Assembly: GCA_013811645.1 (NCBI GenBank)
Contig: JACCUU010000116.1
Span: 1 to 6,776, forward strand
Length of the DNA stretch: 6,776 nucleotides
Origin: Actinomycetota bacterium
Lineage (GTDB): Bacteria; Actinomycetota; Thermoleophilia; Gaiellales; Gaiellaceae
Direction: 5' to 3'
This document shows, piece after piece, positions 1-5,164 of this stretch (positions are counted from its first letter, which is position 1; each line of letters begins with the position of its first letter). The translations under genes and the position numbers were made by a program. A model generated the notes under the pieces. It was not told the origin of the DNA and made no database searches. It saw only the letters and a program-made list of their open reading frames with translations.

Positions 1-19
1 GAGAGGGTCGGACGTTGAC

Positions 20-1834
20 TCACGGGAGCGTCGCCTCCACGGCGGCTGGCGTGGTGAACTCGGTGACACGCCGGACGATGCGGCAGGGAACCCCCGCCTC
101 CTCGGACGCGCGCACGACCGCATCGAGCCGTTCGGGCGGCGCATCGGGGATGGTGACCAGCACTTCCTCGGCGCGGACTCCCGCGATTGCCCTCGGCGCC
201 TCGTCGAGCCCGCCGAGCACGCTGACTCCGAGGATCCGCCGCCGCCGCACGCGAGGATTGTCGTCCAGGAAGCCGAGCACGCGCGCCTCGTGCGTGTCGC
301 GCAATTCGCGCGCGAGACCGCGCCCCGCATGCCCTGCTCCCACGATCAGAACCCTCCGCCGGTGGTACCCGCGAGCACGCGCCTCCGGGAGTAGTCGCAA
401 CGTCAGCCGCGAGGCCCCGACGAGCAACGTGCAGAGAACGGCATCGACGACGAAGACCTCGAGCGCCGGAAACGACCCGATGTCTCGCAAGGCGACGAGG
501 ACGAGAAAGGCGACGACCGCCGACCCGATGCACCCGACCGCGATCGGCACGACGTCGCGGGCGGTGGCGTAGCGCCACACGCGCCGGTAGACGCCGAGCG
601 CGACGAAGAAGACATATCGGGTCGCGAGCAGGATGGGAAGGGCGGCGAGAAAGATCGAGCGCTCGAACTCGCTCCCGAGGCCACCGATCACGAGCACGTA
701 GGCGGCGAGGAACGTCGCGCAGATGACGACGAAGTCGACGACGACCTCGACGAGGCGGCGCGGCTCGAACACGAGCGCCTGCCACAGCGAAACCTCCGAG
801 GTCGCGTCTCCCCTGCGCGAGCGCTCCTCGAGATCGCTCAGGAAGCTGCCGAACTGCACGAGGAGGACGAAGGTGAGGAGCACGCCGAAGGCGGTGAGCC
901 GGCTCGAGTCCAGCACGTTGTAGGCCAGGGCCGTGGCACCGATCGCGGCCGCGACGAGCGCCAGCAGCAGGACGGCGTTCGCCTCCGAGAGCCCGTAGTA
1001 GACGAGCCGGTGGGACGTGTGGTCTCGCCCTCCCTGGCTCACTGGCCTGCGTTGCCCGAGCCGGACGAGAGTGACCAGGGTCGTGTCCAGGATCGGGATC
1101 GCGAGGATCAGGAGCGGGAGGAGCACCGTCGCGACCGTCGTCCCCGCGACCGTCCAGCTCGAAGCCAGCGCAAAGCTCGCAAGCGCGAAGCCGAGCACCT
1201 GGCTCCCCGAGTCGCCCATGAAGACCGCGGCGGCGCGCCCGGGCCGCAGGTTGAACGGAAGAAATCCGATGCAGGCCAGCCCGAGAGCCAGGGAGAGCAC
1301 GAGAACGGTCTCGCTCGGGTGCTCGGTGAGCGCGTCGATGGCGAAGTACGCGCAGGCGATCGTGGCGAGCGTGGCGGCGAGACCGTCCATGTTGTCGAGA
1401 AGGTTGAAGGCGTTCGTGATGCCGACCAGCCAGAGGAGCCCGATGCCCCATGCGAGCACGTCGTTGTCCACGATCTCCACCTGTAGACCGCTCGCGAGCG
1501 CGATCACGGCGGCTCCGATCTGGACGGCCAGCTTGACCAGCGGGCTCAGGTGGCGGAGATCGTCGAGAAGACCCGCAGCGAAGAGCAGCGAGATCCCGAC
1601 GAGAACGCCTCCGAGCTCGCCGCTCCACTCGACCGCGCCGATCGCGAGCGCCAGCCCGACCGCGGCTGCGAACCCCATGAAGATGCCGACCCCACCGAAC
1701 GTCGGTGTCGCCTCGGCATGCCAGCGCTCGCCACTCGGGTGCGCGACGAGGCGCCCGCCGAGCGGCGTGCGCAGGAGCGCCCAGAGAACCGCGAAGGTGA
1801 CGGGGAACGCGGCGATCGCGACGATCGCATCCAC
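20..1834 (-). CDS. WecA/MraY-type phosphoglycosyltransferase fused to FlaA1/CapD-like membrane and Rossmann domains
   Basis: This 604-residue membrane protein probably transfers a sugar phosphate from a UDP-sugar to undecaprenyl phosphate, the first step of a lipid-linked glycan. Residues 1 to about 330 carry the polyprenyl-phosphate transferase family marks: PTFGG (44-48), GLLDDL (88-93), NAFNLLDNMDGL (141-152), FMGDSGS (205-211) and the histidine-containing DHTSHRL loop (271-277), set among many hydrophobic segments. Residues about 355-475 form a second membrane block with the GVYRRVWRYAT signature (414-424) typical of FlaA1/CapD/WbpM proteins. Residues 493-604 are a Rossmann domain with VGAGHAGRG (498-506). 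The SDR catalytic domain that follows this region in FlaA1/CapD is absent; translation ends at a clean TGA. The start is GTG, with no clear ribosome site but a TACCCT box 9 bases upstream. It is divergent from the ABC permease. Family assignment is firm; sugar specificity and the role of the fused part are unknown. Confidence 0.9.
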   Translation of the reverse strand: MDAIVAIAAFPVTFAVLWALLRTPLGGRLVAHPSGERWHAEATPTFGGVGIFMGFAAAVGLALAIGAVEWSGELGGVLVGISLLFAAGLLDDLRHLSPLVKLAVQIGAAVIALASGLQVEIVDNDVLAWGIGLLWLVGITNAFNLLDNMDGLAATLATIACAYFAIDALTEHPSETVLVLSLALGLACIGFLPFNLRPGRAAAVFMGDSGSQVLGFALASFALASSWTVAGTTVATVLLPLLILAIPILDTTLVTLVRLGQRRPVSQGGRDHTSHRLVYYGLSEANAVLLLALVAAAIGATALAYNVLDSSRLTAFGVLLTFVLLVQFGSFLSDLEERSRRGDATSEVSLWQALVFEPRRLVEVVVDFVVICATFLAAYVLVIGGLGSEFERSIFLAALPILLATRYVFFVALGVYRRVWRYATARDVVPIAVGCIGSAVVAFLVLVALRDIGSFPALEVFVVDAVLCTLLVGASRLTLRLLPEARARGYHRRRVLIVGAGHAGRGLARELRDTHEARVLGFLDDNPRVRRRRILGVSVLGGLDEAPRAIAGVRAEEVLVTIPDAPPERLDAVVRASEEAGVPCRIVRRVTEFTTPAAVEATLP

Positions 1835-1843
1835 AGCCTGGAA

Positions 1844-1849
1844 AGGGTA
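1844..1849 (-). promoter_or_regulatory. Putative -10 box for the phosphoglycosyltransferase gene
   Basis: On the minus strand the hexamer TACCCT fits the actinobacterial TANNNT pattern and ends 9 bases before the GTG start at 1834. A start of transcription about 7 bases downstream would give a 5' leader of only 2-3 bases, matching the absence of a Shine-Dalgarno sequence. No convincing -35 element is seen. Assignment is by position and pattern only. Confidence 0.4.
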
Positions 1850-1869
1850 GTGGAGCCACCAGCCGCCGG

Positions 1870-1930
1870 AGAGCTCCCCTCGCGACGATCAACCATGCCG
1901 CCGGCGGGTAACCGTCGCGAAGGGAGCTCT
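1870..1930. repeat. 18-bp near-perfect inverted repeat, candidate operator in a divergent promoter region
   Basis: The left arm AGAGCTCCCCTCGCGACG (1870-1887) is the reverse complement of the right arm CGTCGCGAAGGGAGCTCT (1913-1930) at 17 of 18 positions; only 1879/1921 do not pair. Each arm contains two palindromic hexamers, GAGCTC and TCGCGA, three bases apart. The 25-base spacer holds another palindrome, CCGCCGGCGG (1898-1907). The element lies in the 109-base gap between two divergent genes. Its right arm abuts the predicted -10 of the permease gene, and its left arm overlaps the -35 zone of the other gene. This suggests a common operator for both directions; the binding protein is unknown. 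Confidence 0.7.
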
Positions 1931-1935
1931 ACACT
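1930..1935 (+). promoter_or_regulatory. Putative -10 box for the ABC permease gene
   Basis: TACACT fits TANNNT and is followed by an 8-base discriminator before the ATA at 1944, so transcription could begin at or next to that codon and give a leaderless mRNA. The right arm of the inverted repeat ends on the first base of this box. No clear -35 hexamer is visible 17 bases upstream. Confidence 0.45.
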
Positions 1936-1943
1936 CTTTCTCC

Positions 1944-2744
1944 ATAACCGTTTACGCCGACGTAATCCGCTACCGCGAGCTCTTCGGGAGTCTCTTTAGG
2001 CGCGATCTCAGGGCCAAGTACCGCGGCTCCGTGCTCGGGCTCGCGTGGTCGCTCCTGCATCCGCTCGTCCTCATGGCCGTCTATCTGCTGGTTTTCTCGC
2101 TCCTCTGGCGCGTCGCCGAGGTCGGAAGCGGCGACTACTGGCTCTTCCTGCTCTGTGGGCTGCCCGCCTGGGTGTTCTTCGCCACGGCCGCACAGGCGTC
2201 GTCGCGCAGCCTGCTCGAGAACGCGAACCTCATTCGCAAGGTGCGCTTCCCTCGCCAGCTCGTCCCCCTCTCGATCGTGGCCACGCATCTCGTCGGGTTT
2301 GCGGTGATGCTCGTCGTCGTCGTCGGCCTGAGCCTGCTCCGGATCCCCGAGGCGCGCGACACCGTGTGGCTCGCATTCCCGTTGGGAGCGCTGTTCGCGT
2401 GCATGGTCGCCGGGGTCGCGCTTGCGATCGCATCGCTGAATGCGCTCTTCCGGGACGTCGAGCATCTGCTCACGGCGCTGCTTCTGCCCTGGTTCTTCCT
2501 GACTCCGATCCTGTACAGCCTCGACCAGCTCCCTGGCGTGGCCGACTACCCGGCCGCCGAGTTCGCGATCCACTGGGTGAACTTCCTCACTCCGCCGATC
2601 GAGGCGATGCGCGACGTCCTCTTCTACGGCGAGCTGCCCGCGCTCTCGGAGACGATCTACGTCGTCGTGGCGGCGGTCGTCGCGCTGGCGGTGGGATCGT
2701 TCGTCTTCAGCCGCTCGGACGATCGGATCGCGGTCGAAGTCTGA
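1944..2744 (+). CDS. Wzm-like ABC-2 family polysaccharide export permease
   Basis: This is the membrane half of an ABC exporter for lipid-linked polysaccharide. The family's N-terminal signature is visible: RYRELFGSLFRRDL followed by KYRGSVLGLAWSLLHP, then about six hydrophobic segments, with RKVRFPRQLVP in the cytoplasmic part and NALFRDVEHL and FFLTPILYS later. The first standard start codon in frame is a GTG at 2031, which would begin inside the signature at VLGLAWS and drop the conserved amphipathic helix. No ATG, GTG or TTG exists in frame between the stop at 1848 and 2031. I therefore place the start at the ATA of 1944 (266 residues), 8 bases after a TACACT box; this is inference. The partner ATPase begins at 3554, beyond an inverted gene. 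The 3' end overlaps that gene by 38 bases. Function is confident, the start is not. Confidence 0.88.
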   Translation: MTVYADVIRYRELFGSLFRRDLRAKYRGSVLGLAWSLLHPLVLMAVYLLVFSLLWRVAEVGSGDYWLFLLCGLPAWVFFATAAQASSRSLLENANLIRKVRFPRQLVPLSIVATHLVGFAVMLVVVVGLSLLRIPEARDTVWLAFPLGALFACMVAGVALAIASLNALFRDVEHLLTALLLPWFFLTPILYSLDQLPGVADYPAAEFAIHWVNFLTPPIEAMRDVLFYGELPALSETIYVVVAAVVALAVGSFVFSRSDDRIAVEV

Positions 2745-3528
2745 CGACCGCTCGACCCTCGAAAAGCGCATCCGAGCCAGAGAACGAGGGTAGGCCCTCG
2801 TGGGTCTGCGGCTCGAAGCTGCCAAGCAGCGAGGGGAGGAGAAGCGGCTTCGAGAAGCGTGGATTCCGACCTCCGCCGGGAGCCCAGGGAGCGAATCGGC
2901 GTCGCTCGCCTCGCGACACCTCGAGGGCAGAGCCGACCGCCGCGTATCCCTCCTCGTGCGCGTCGAGTAGCAGGCGCGACCAGTCGGGAGCGGGCAGGGC
3001 CCCCGGGACGAGGTGCGCGAACGCGAGGGCGTCCTCTGACACGAGCGGCTCCTCCTGCGTGGCCAGAGCTCGATCGGTCTCGGGGTCGGGCGGGCCATGG
3101 AGCACGACCTGGAGCCGTCGCTTCGCGATCCGTGGCGCTACTTCGACCGGGATGTCGAGCGGCATCGATCCCACCTCCTCGAACCAGAAGCGGTATTCCT
3201 CCACGAGGTCGAACGCGAGCCGGTAGCTCCCCTGCGGGCGCGGCGCGACGACCGTCACGTCCAGCTCCACTTCCTCGCGCGGCTCCACCACCCTCGGCAG
3301 CGGTGCCCGGACGCCGTCCCACACGATCGGATTGCCGAGCGGGTCGAGCCAGTGATAGGCGAGCTGGACTCCCTCCCGCCCGCGCGAGCGCCACGCCGCC
3401 GACCCCGCGTTCTCGAGCCGCACGCGCGCTCGTCCTTCGACACCTGCGCGCGCGTCCTCGAGCTCGTACGCCAGCCAGCGGACGGCGAGCGGCCCCACGG
3501 GCACGGCGTGCTCGCCGACTCGTTCCAT
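2707..3528 (-). CDS. Ig-like beta-sandwich protein of unknown function inside the ABC exporter locus
   Basis: The 273-residue product has no signal peptide or membrane segment, so it is predicted cytoplasmic. Residues about 10-130 look like an Ig-like/NBR1-type beta-sandwich: alternating hydrophobic strands with RVRLENAGSAAWRS (35-48), HWLDPLGNPIVWDG (59-72), a PREEVELDVTVVAP strand pair (83-96) and QGSYRLAFDLVEE (99-111). Residues about 138-273 are a second part I do not recognise, with HLVPGALPAPDWSRL (172-186), a conserved-looking APWAPGGGRNPRF (213-225) and KPLLLPSLL. The frame is open to 3630, but the ATG at 3528 is preferred because it avoids overlap with the ATPase start and lies 10 bases after a TAGAGT box. 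The gene separates permease from ATPase on the opposite strand. A role in glycan recognition or modification is inferred from context only. Confidence 0.75.
   Translation of the reverse strand: MERVGEHAVPVGPLAVRWLAYELEDARAGVEGRARVRLENAGSAAWRSRGREGVQLAYHWLDPLGNPIVWDGVRAPLPRVVEPREEVELDVTVVAPRPQGSYRLAFDLVEEYRFWFEEVGSMPLDIPVEVAPRIAKRRLQVVLHGPPDPETDRALATQEEPLVSEDALAFAHLVPGALPAPDWSRLLLDAHEEGYAAVGSALEVSRGERRRFAPWAPGGGRNPRFSKPLLLPSLLGSFEPQTHEGLPSFSGSDALFEGRAVVRLRPRSDRPSG
2730..2751. terminator. Possible bidirectional hairpin at the convergent gene ends
   Basis: GCGGTCG (2730-2736) pairs perfectly with CGACCGC (2745-2751) around an 8-base loop that contains the permease TGA stop. It lies in or beside the 38-base overlap of two convergent genes, a natural site for ending transcription both ways. 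There is no T-run, so classic intrinsic termination is not supported; in such GC-rich DNA a 7-bp stem may be chance. Confidence 0.3.
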
Positions 3529-3537
3529 CCCGAGGGC

Positions 3538-3544
3538 TACTCTA
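3538..3544. promoter_or_regulatory. Symmetric shared -10 box of two divergent genes
   Basis: The heptamer TACTCTA reads TACTCT (3538-3543) on the plus strand and TAGAGT (3544-3539) on the minus strand; both fit TANNNT. Exactly 10 bases separate each hexamer from its start codon: ATG at 3554 for the ATPase and ATG at 3528 for the Ig-like protein. The whole gap between the genes is only 25 bases, so little room remains for separate promoters. With 6-7 base discriminators the two transcription starts would lie about 18-20 bases apart, each with a leader of about 3 bases. Confidence 0.5.
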
Positions 3545-3553
3545 GATCGCACG

Positions 3554-4750
3554 ATGGATCCAGGCGAGATCAGCGTCGAAGGCGTCTCGCGGCGGTTCCG
3601 GATACGCGCTCGCGAGGTCCGCACGCTCAAGGATCTATTCGTCCAGCGCGGGCAGACCGAGGCGACCGACGTCTGGGCCCTTCAAGACGTGTCGCTCGAC
3701 GTCGTCCGCGGTGAGGCCGTCGGGCTCATCGGACGAAATGGGTCGGGCAAGACGACTCTGCTCCGCATCGTCTCGGGGATCATCAAGCCCACGGCTGGAC
3801 GCGTTAACGCAGAGGGACGGATCGGGTCCTTGCTCGAGCTCGGCGCCGGGTTTCACCCCGACTTCACCGGGCGCGAGAACGTCTTCCTGAACGGCGCCAT
3901 CTACGGGCTACGTCGAGCGGACATTCGGCAGCGCTTCGACGAGATCGTCGCCTTCGCCGAGCTAGAGCACGCGATCGACCGGCCCGTGCGGACGTATTCG
4001 TCGGGGATGACCGTTCGTCTCGGCTTCGCCATCGCCGCGTTCCTGGACGCCGACGTCCTGCTCCTCGACGAGGTCTTCGCGGTCGGCGACGAGTCGTTCC
4101 AGCGGAAGTGCTTCGGCCGGATCGCGCGCTTCAAGCAGGAGGGGGGAACGATCGTCTTCGTCTCGCACGACGCGTCTGCCGTCGAGCGGCTGTGCGAGCG
4201 TGCGGTGCTCCTGGACGCCGGCCGCGTCGCCTTCGATGGTTCCACGCGCGAGGCGATCGCGCGGTACCGGCGCACCCTTGCCGACGAGACCGATCCGGCC
4301 GAGCGTGGCGCCGGCCTGCGGGAGTGGGGATCGGGCGAGGCGACGATCGCATCCGCTGCGCTCGTCGGACAGGAAGGGGCCGAGCGTCAGCAGTTCCTGT
4401 CCGGAGAGCCGTTCGCGCTCTCCGTCGCCGTCACCGCCTCCGCGGGCATTCCGCCGCCGCGACTTCAGCTCGAGGTACGTGACGACTCCGGCGCTCTCGT
4501 GGCCGCCCAGGCAGTGGATCTCCGGGAGCTCGGATGGGCCGCCGGAAACGGCGAGCGGGGGATCCGCTTCGAGATCGGCTCGCTCCCCCTTGCAGACGGG
4601 CGCTTTCATCTGAGACTGGGTCTGACCGATGAGAGCGGGGAGCACCTCTACCACCAGCTCGACGACGCGCTCGCCTTCGTCGTCTATCCGGACGGCGAGG
4701 AGCGGGGAGTCGTGCGCTTTGCAGGGAGCTGGACGCTCGAGGAGAAGTAG
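3554..4750 (+). CDS. Wzt-like polysaccharide ABC exporter ATPase with C-terminal glycan-recognition-type domain
   Basis: This cytoplasmic 398-residue ATPase powers export of a lipid-linked glycan through the Wzm-like permease at 1944-2744. The nucleotide-binding domain (about 1-240) has Walker A GRNGSGKT (60-67), the LLELGAGFHPDFTGREN stretch (93-109) diagnostic of the Wzt/TagH group, the signature YSSGM (148-152), Walker B DVLLLDE (167-173) followed by VFAVGD, and the switch histidine H205 in FVSHD. All catalytic residues are present. Residues about 255-398 form a beta-rich domain like the Wzt C-terminal substrate-binding domain, with GRFHLRLGLTDESG (349-362) and HQLDDALAFVV (367-377). Such a domain usually reads the end or modification of the exported chain. 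The ATG start lies 10 bases after a TACTCT box and has no ribosome site, suggesting a near-leaderless mRNA. The next gene begins 6 bases after the stop. Confidence 0.93.
   Translation: MDPGEISVEGVSRRFRIRAREVRTLKDLFVQRGQTEATDVWALQDVSLDVVRGEAVGLIGRNGSGKTTLLRIVSGIIKPTAGRVNAEGRIGSLLELGAGFHPDFTGRENVFLNGAIYGLRRADIRQRFDEIVAFAELEHAIDRPVRTYSSGMTVRLGFAIAAFLDADVLLLDEVFAVGDESFQRKCFGRIARFKQEGGTIVFVSHDASAVERLCERAVLLDAGRVAFDGSTREAIARYRRTLADETDPAERGAGLREWGSGEATIASAALVGQEGAERQQFLSGEPFALSVAVTASAGIPPPRLQLEVRDDSGALVAAQAVDLRELGWAAGNGERGIRFEIGSLPLADGRFHLRLGLTDESGEHLYHQLDDALAFVVYPDGEERGVVRFAGSWTLEEK
4741..4747 (+). promoter_or_regulatory. Ribosome binding site of the small Cys/His protein
   Basis: GGAGAAG lies inside the last codons of the ATPase gene, 9 bases before the GTG at 4757. 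It supports choosing that GTG over the internal ATG at 4793 and suggests translation coupled to the upstream gene. Confidence 0.55.
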
Positions 4751-4756
4751 CGAGCC

Positions 4757-5050
4757 GTGACCGCCCGCACGTGCCCCGACTGGCCCGAGCTCATGGAGAT
4801 CGACCCGGATCTCCAGTTCAAGCACTACATGGTCTCCGAGGTCGGCCTTCCGTCCGAGGCGTTGACGCGGATCTCCCACGTTTCTCTCGGCGAGGTCGAG
4901 ATCTGCTGCGACATCGAGCACCACGTCTTCAACCCGGCCCACACCGATCCCCAGGTGTGTAAGGCGCTGCATGAGACGCACTGGTTCGACATGCACGAGT
5001 GGGCGACGTCCGGCCCGGGCGCGGACAGCACGTCGTCGAACGCCGCCTGA
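4757..5050 (+). CDS. Small Cys/His-rich conserved-looking protein of unknown function
   Basis: I do not recognise a named family. The 97-residue soluble protein is acidic and rich in cysteine (6, 50, 51, 68), histidine (23, 41, 55, 56, 62, 72, 75, 80) and tryptophan (9, 76, 82). The central stretch EICCDIEHHVFNPAH (48-62) followed by C68 and the HETHWFDMHEW segment (72-82) could bind a metal, but no standard zinc-finger spacing is present. The last 13 or so residues look disordered. The GTG start is favoured by the GGAGAAG site 9 bases upstream; an ATG at residue 13 is the alternative. It begins 6 bases after the ATPase stop and is likely co-transcribed with it. Its composition is unlike a random high-GC frame, which supports it being real. 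Confidence 0.72.
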   Translation: MTARTCPDWPELMEIDPDLQFKHYMVSEVGLPSEALTRISHVSLGEVEICCDIEHHVFNPAHTDPQVCKALHETHWFDMHEWATSGPGADSTSSNAA

Positions 5051-5078
5051 CCAAAACAGGCGTCGCCGAAATGGGCGA
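5044..5078 (+). terminator. Two adjacent hairpins at the end of the ATPase transcription unit
   Basis: CGCCTG (5044-5049) pairs with CAGGCG (5057-5062) around a 7-base A-rich loop and spans the stop codon of the small protein. Directly after it TCGCC (5063-5067) pairs with GGCGA (5074-5078) around a 6-base loop. No T-run follows. The position suits a transcription end or 3' mRNA protection before the F420 operon; strength is unknown. Confidence 0.35.
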
Positions 5079-5113
5079 GGTACCTGTGCAGCGATCGGCG
5101 CGCTCTTTCCACG

Positions 5114-5137
5114 CTTACAGGGACAGGCACTGTTAAG
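5114..5137. repeat. Imperfect inverted repeat upstream of cofC, candidate operator
   Basis: CTTACAG (5114-5120) pairs with CTGTTAAG (5130-5137) with one bulged T, around GGACAGGCA. It covers the expected -35 zone of the predicted cofC promoter, so it could be a regulator site. It is short and imperfect. The rest of the 5051-5164 gap shows only the neighbouring hairpins and the -10 box. Confidence 0.3.
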
Positions 5138-5151
5138 AACGCGCGCCTGAG

Positions 5152-5157
5152 TACGCT
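5152..5157 (+). promoter_or_regulatory. Putative -10 box of the cofC-cofD-npdG operon
   Basis: TACGCT fits TANNNT and is followed by exactly 7 bases before the GTG of cofC at 5165. Transcription would then start at the G of the start codon, the standard layout of a leaderless actinobacterial gene. No Shine-Dalgarno sequence is present, which agrees. No clear -35 is seen. Confidence 0.5.
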
Positions 5158-5164
5158 TCGGCGA

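Noticed and set aside
1017..1850. Plus-strand open frame of 277 codons opposite the phosphoglycosyltransferase
   Set aside because: It is antisense to conserved MraY-family motifs; the Ser/Arg/Thr/Pro-rich product has no motif.
1895..1999. ATG at 1895 as the true permease start
   Set aside because: It is in a different frame, which stops at 1999. Using it would need a frameshift for which there is no slippery site, and it lies in the spacer of the inverted repeat.
1929..3098. Minus-strand open frame of 389 codons antisense to the permease
   Set aside because: It lies opposite a clear permease and overlaps the Ig-like gene in another frame. Its product is a low-complexity Arg/Glu/Asp-rich chain, typical of shadow frames in high-GC DNA.
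2045..3226. Plus-strand open frame of 393 codons across the permease and the gene after it
   Set aside because: It is out of frame with the permease and antisense to the Ig-like gene, with an Arg/Ala/Pro-rich product and no domain.
3529..3630. Extension of the Ig-like protein to an upstream start at 3630
   Set aside because: The extra 34 residues are antisense to the ATPase N-terminus, are basic and Ser-rich, and would remove the promoter-like box just before the ATG at 3528.
3962..4996. Minus-strand open frame of 344 codons opposite the ATPase and small gene
   Set aside because: It is the antisense shadow of a well-conserved ATPase; the composition is charged and repetitive with no recognisable motif.
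5051..5164. tRNA, riboswitch or small RNA in the gap before cofC
   Set aside because: No cloverleaf, known riboswitch core or strong long-range pairing is seen; only short hairpins and a -10-like box.
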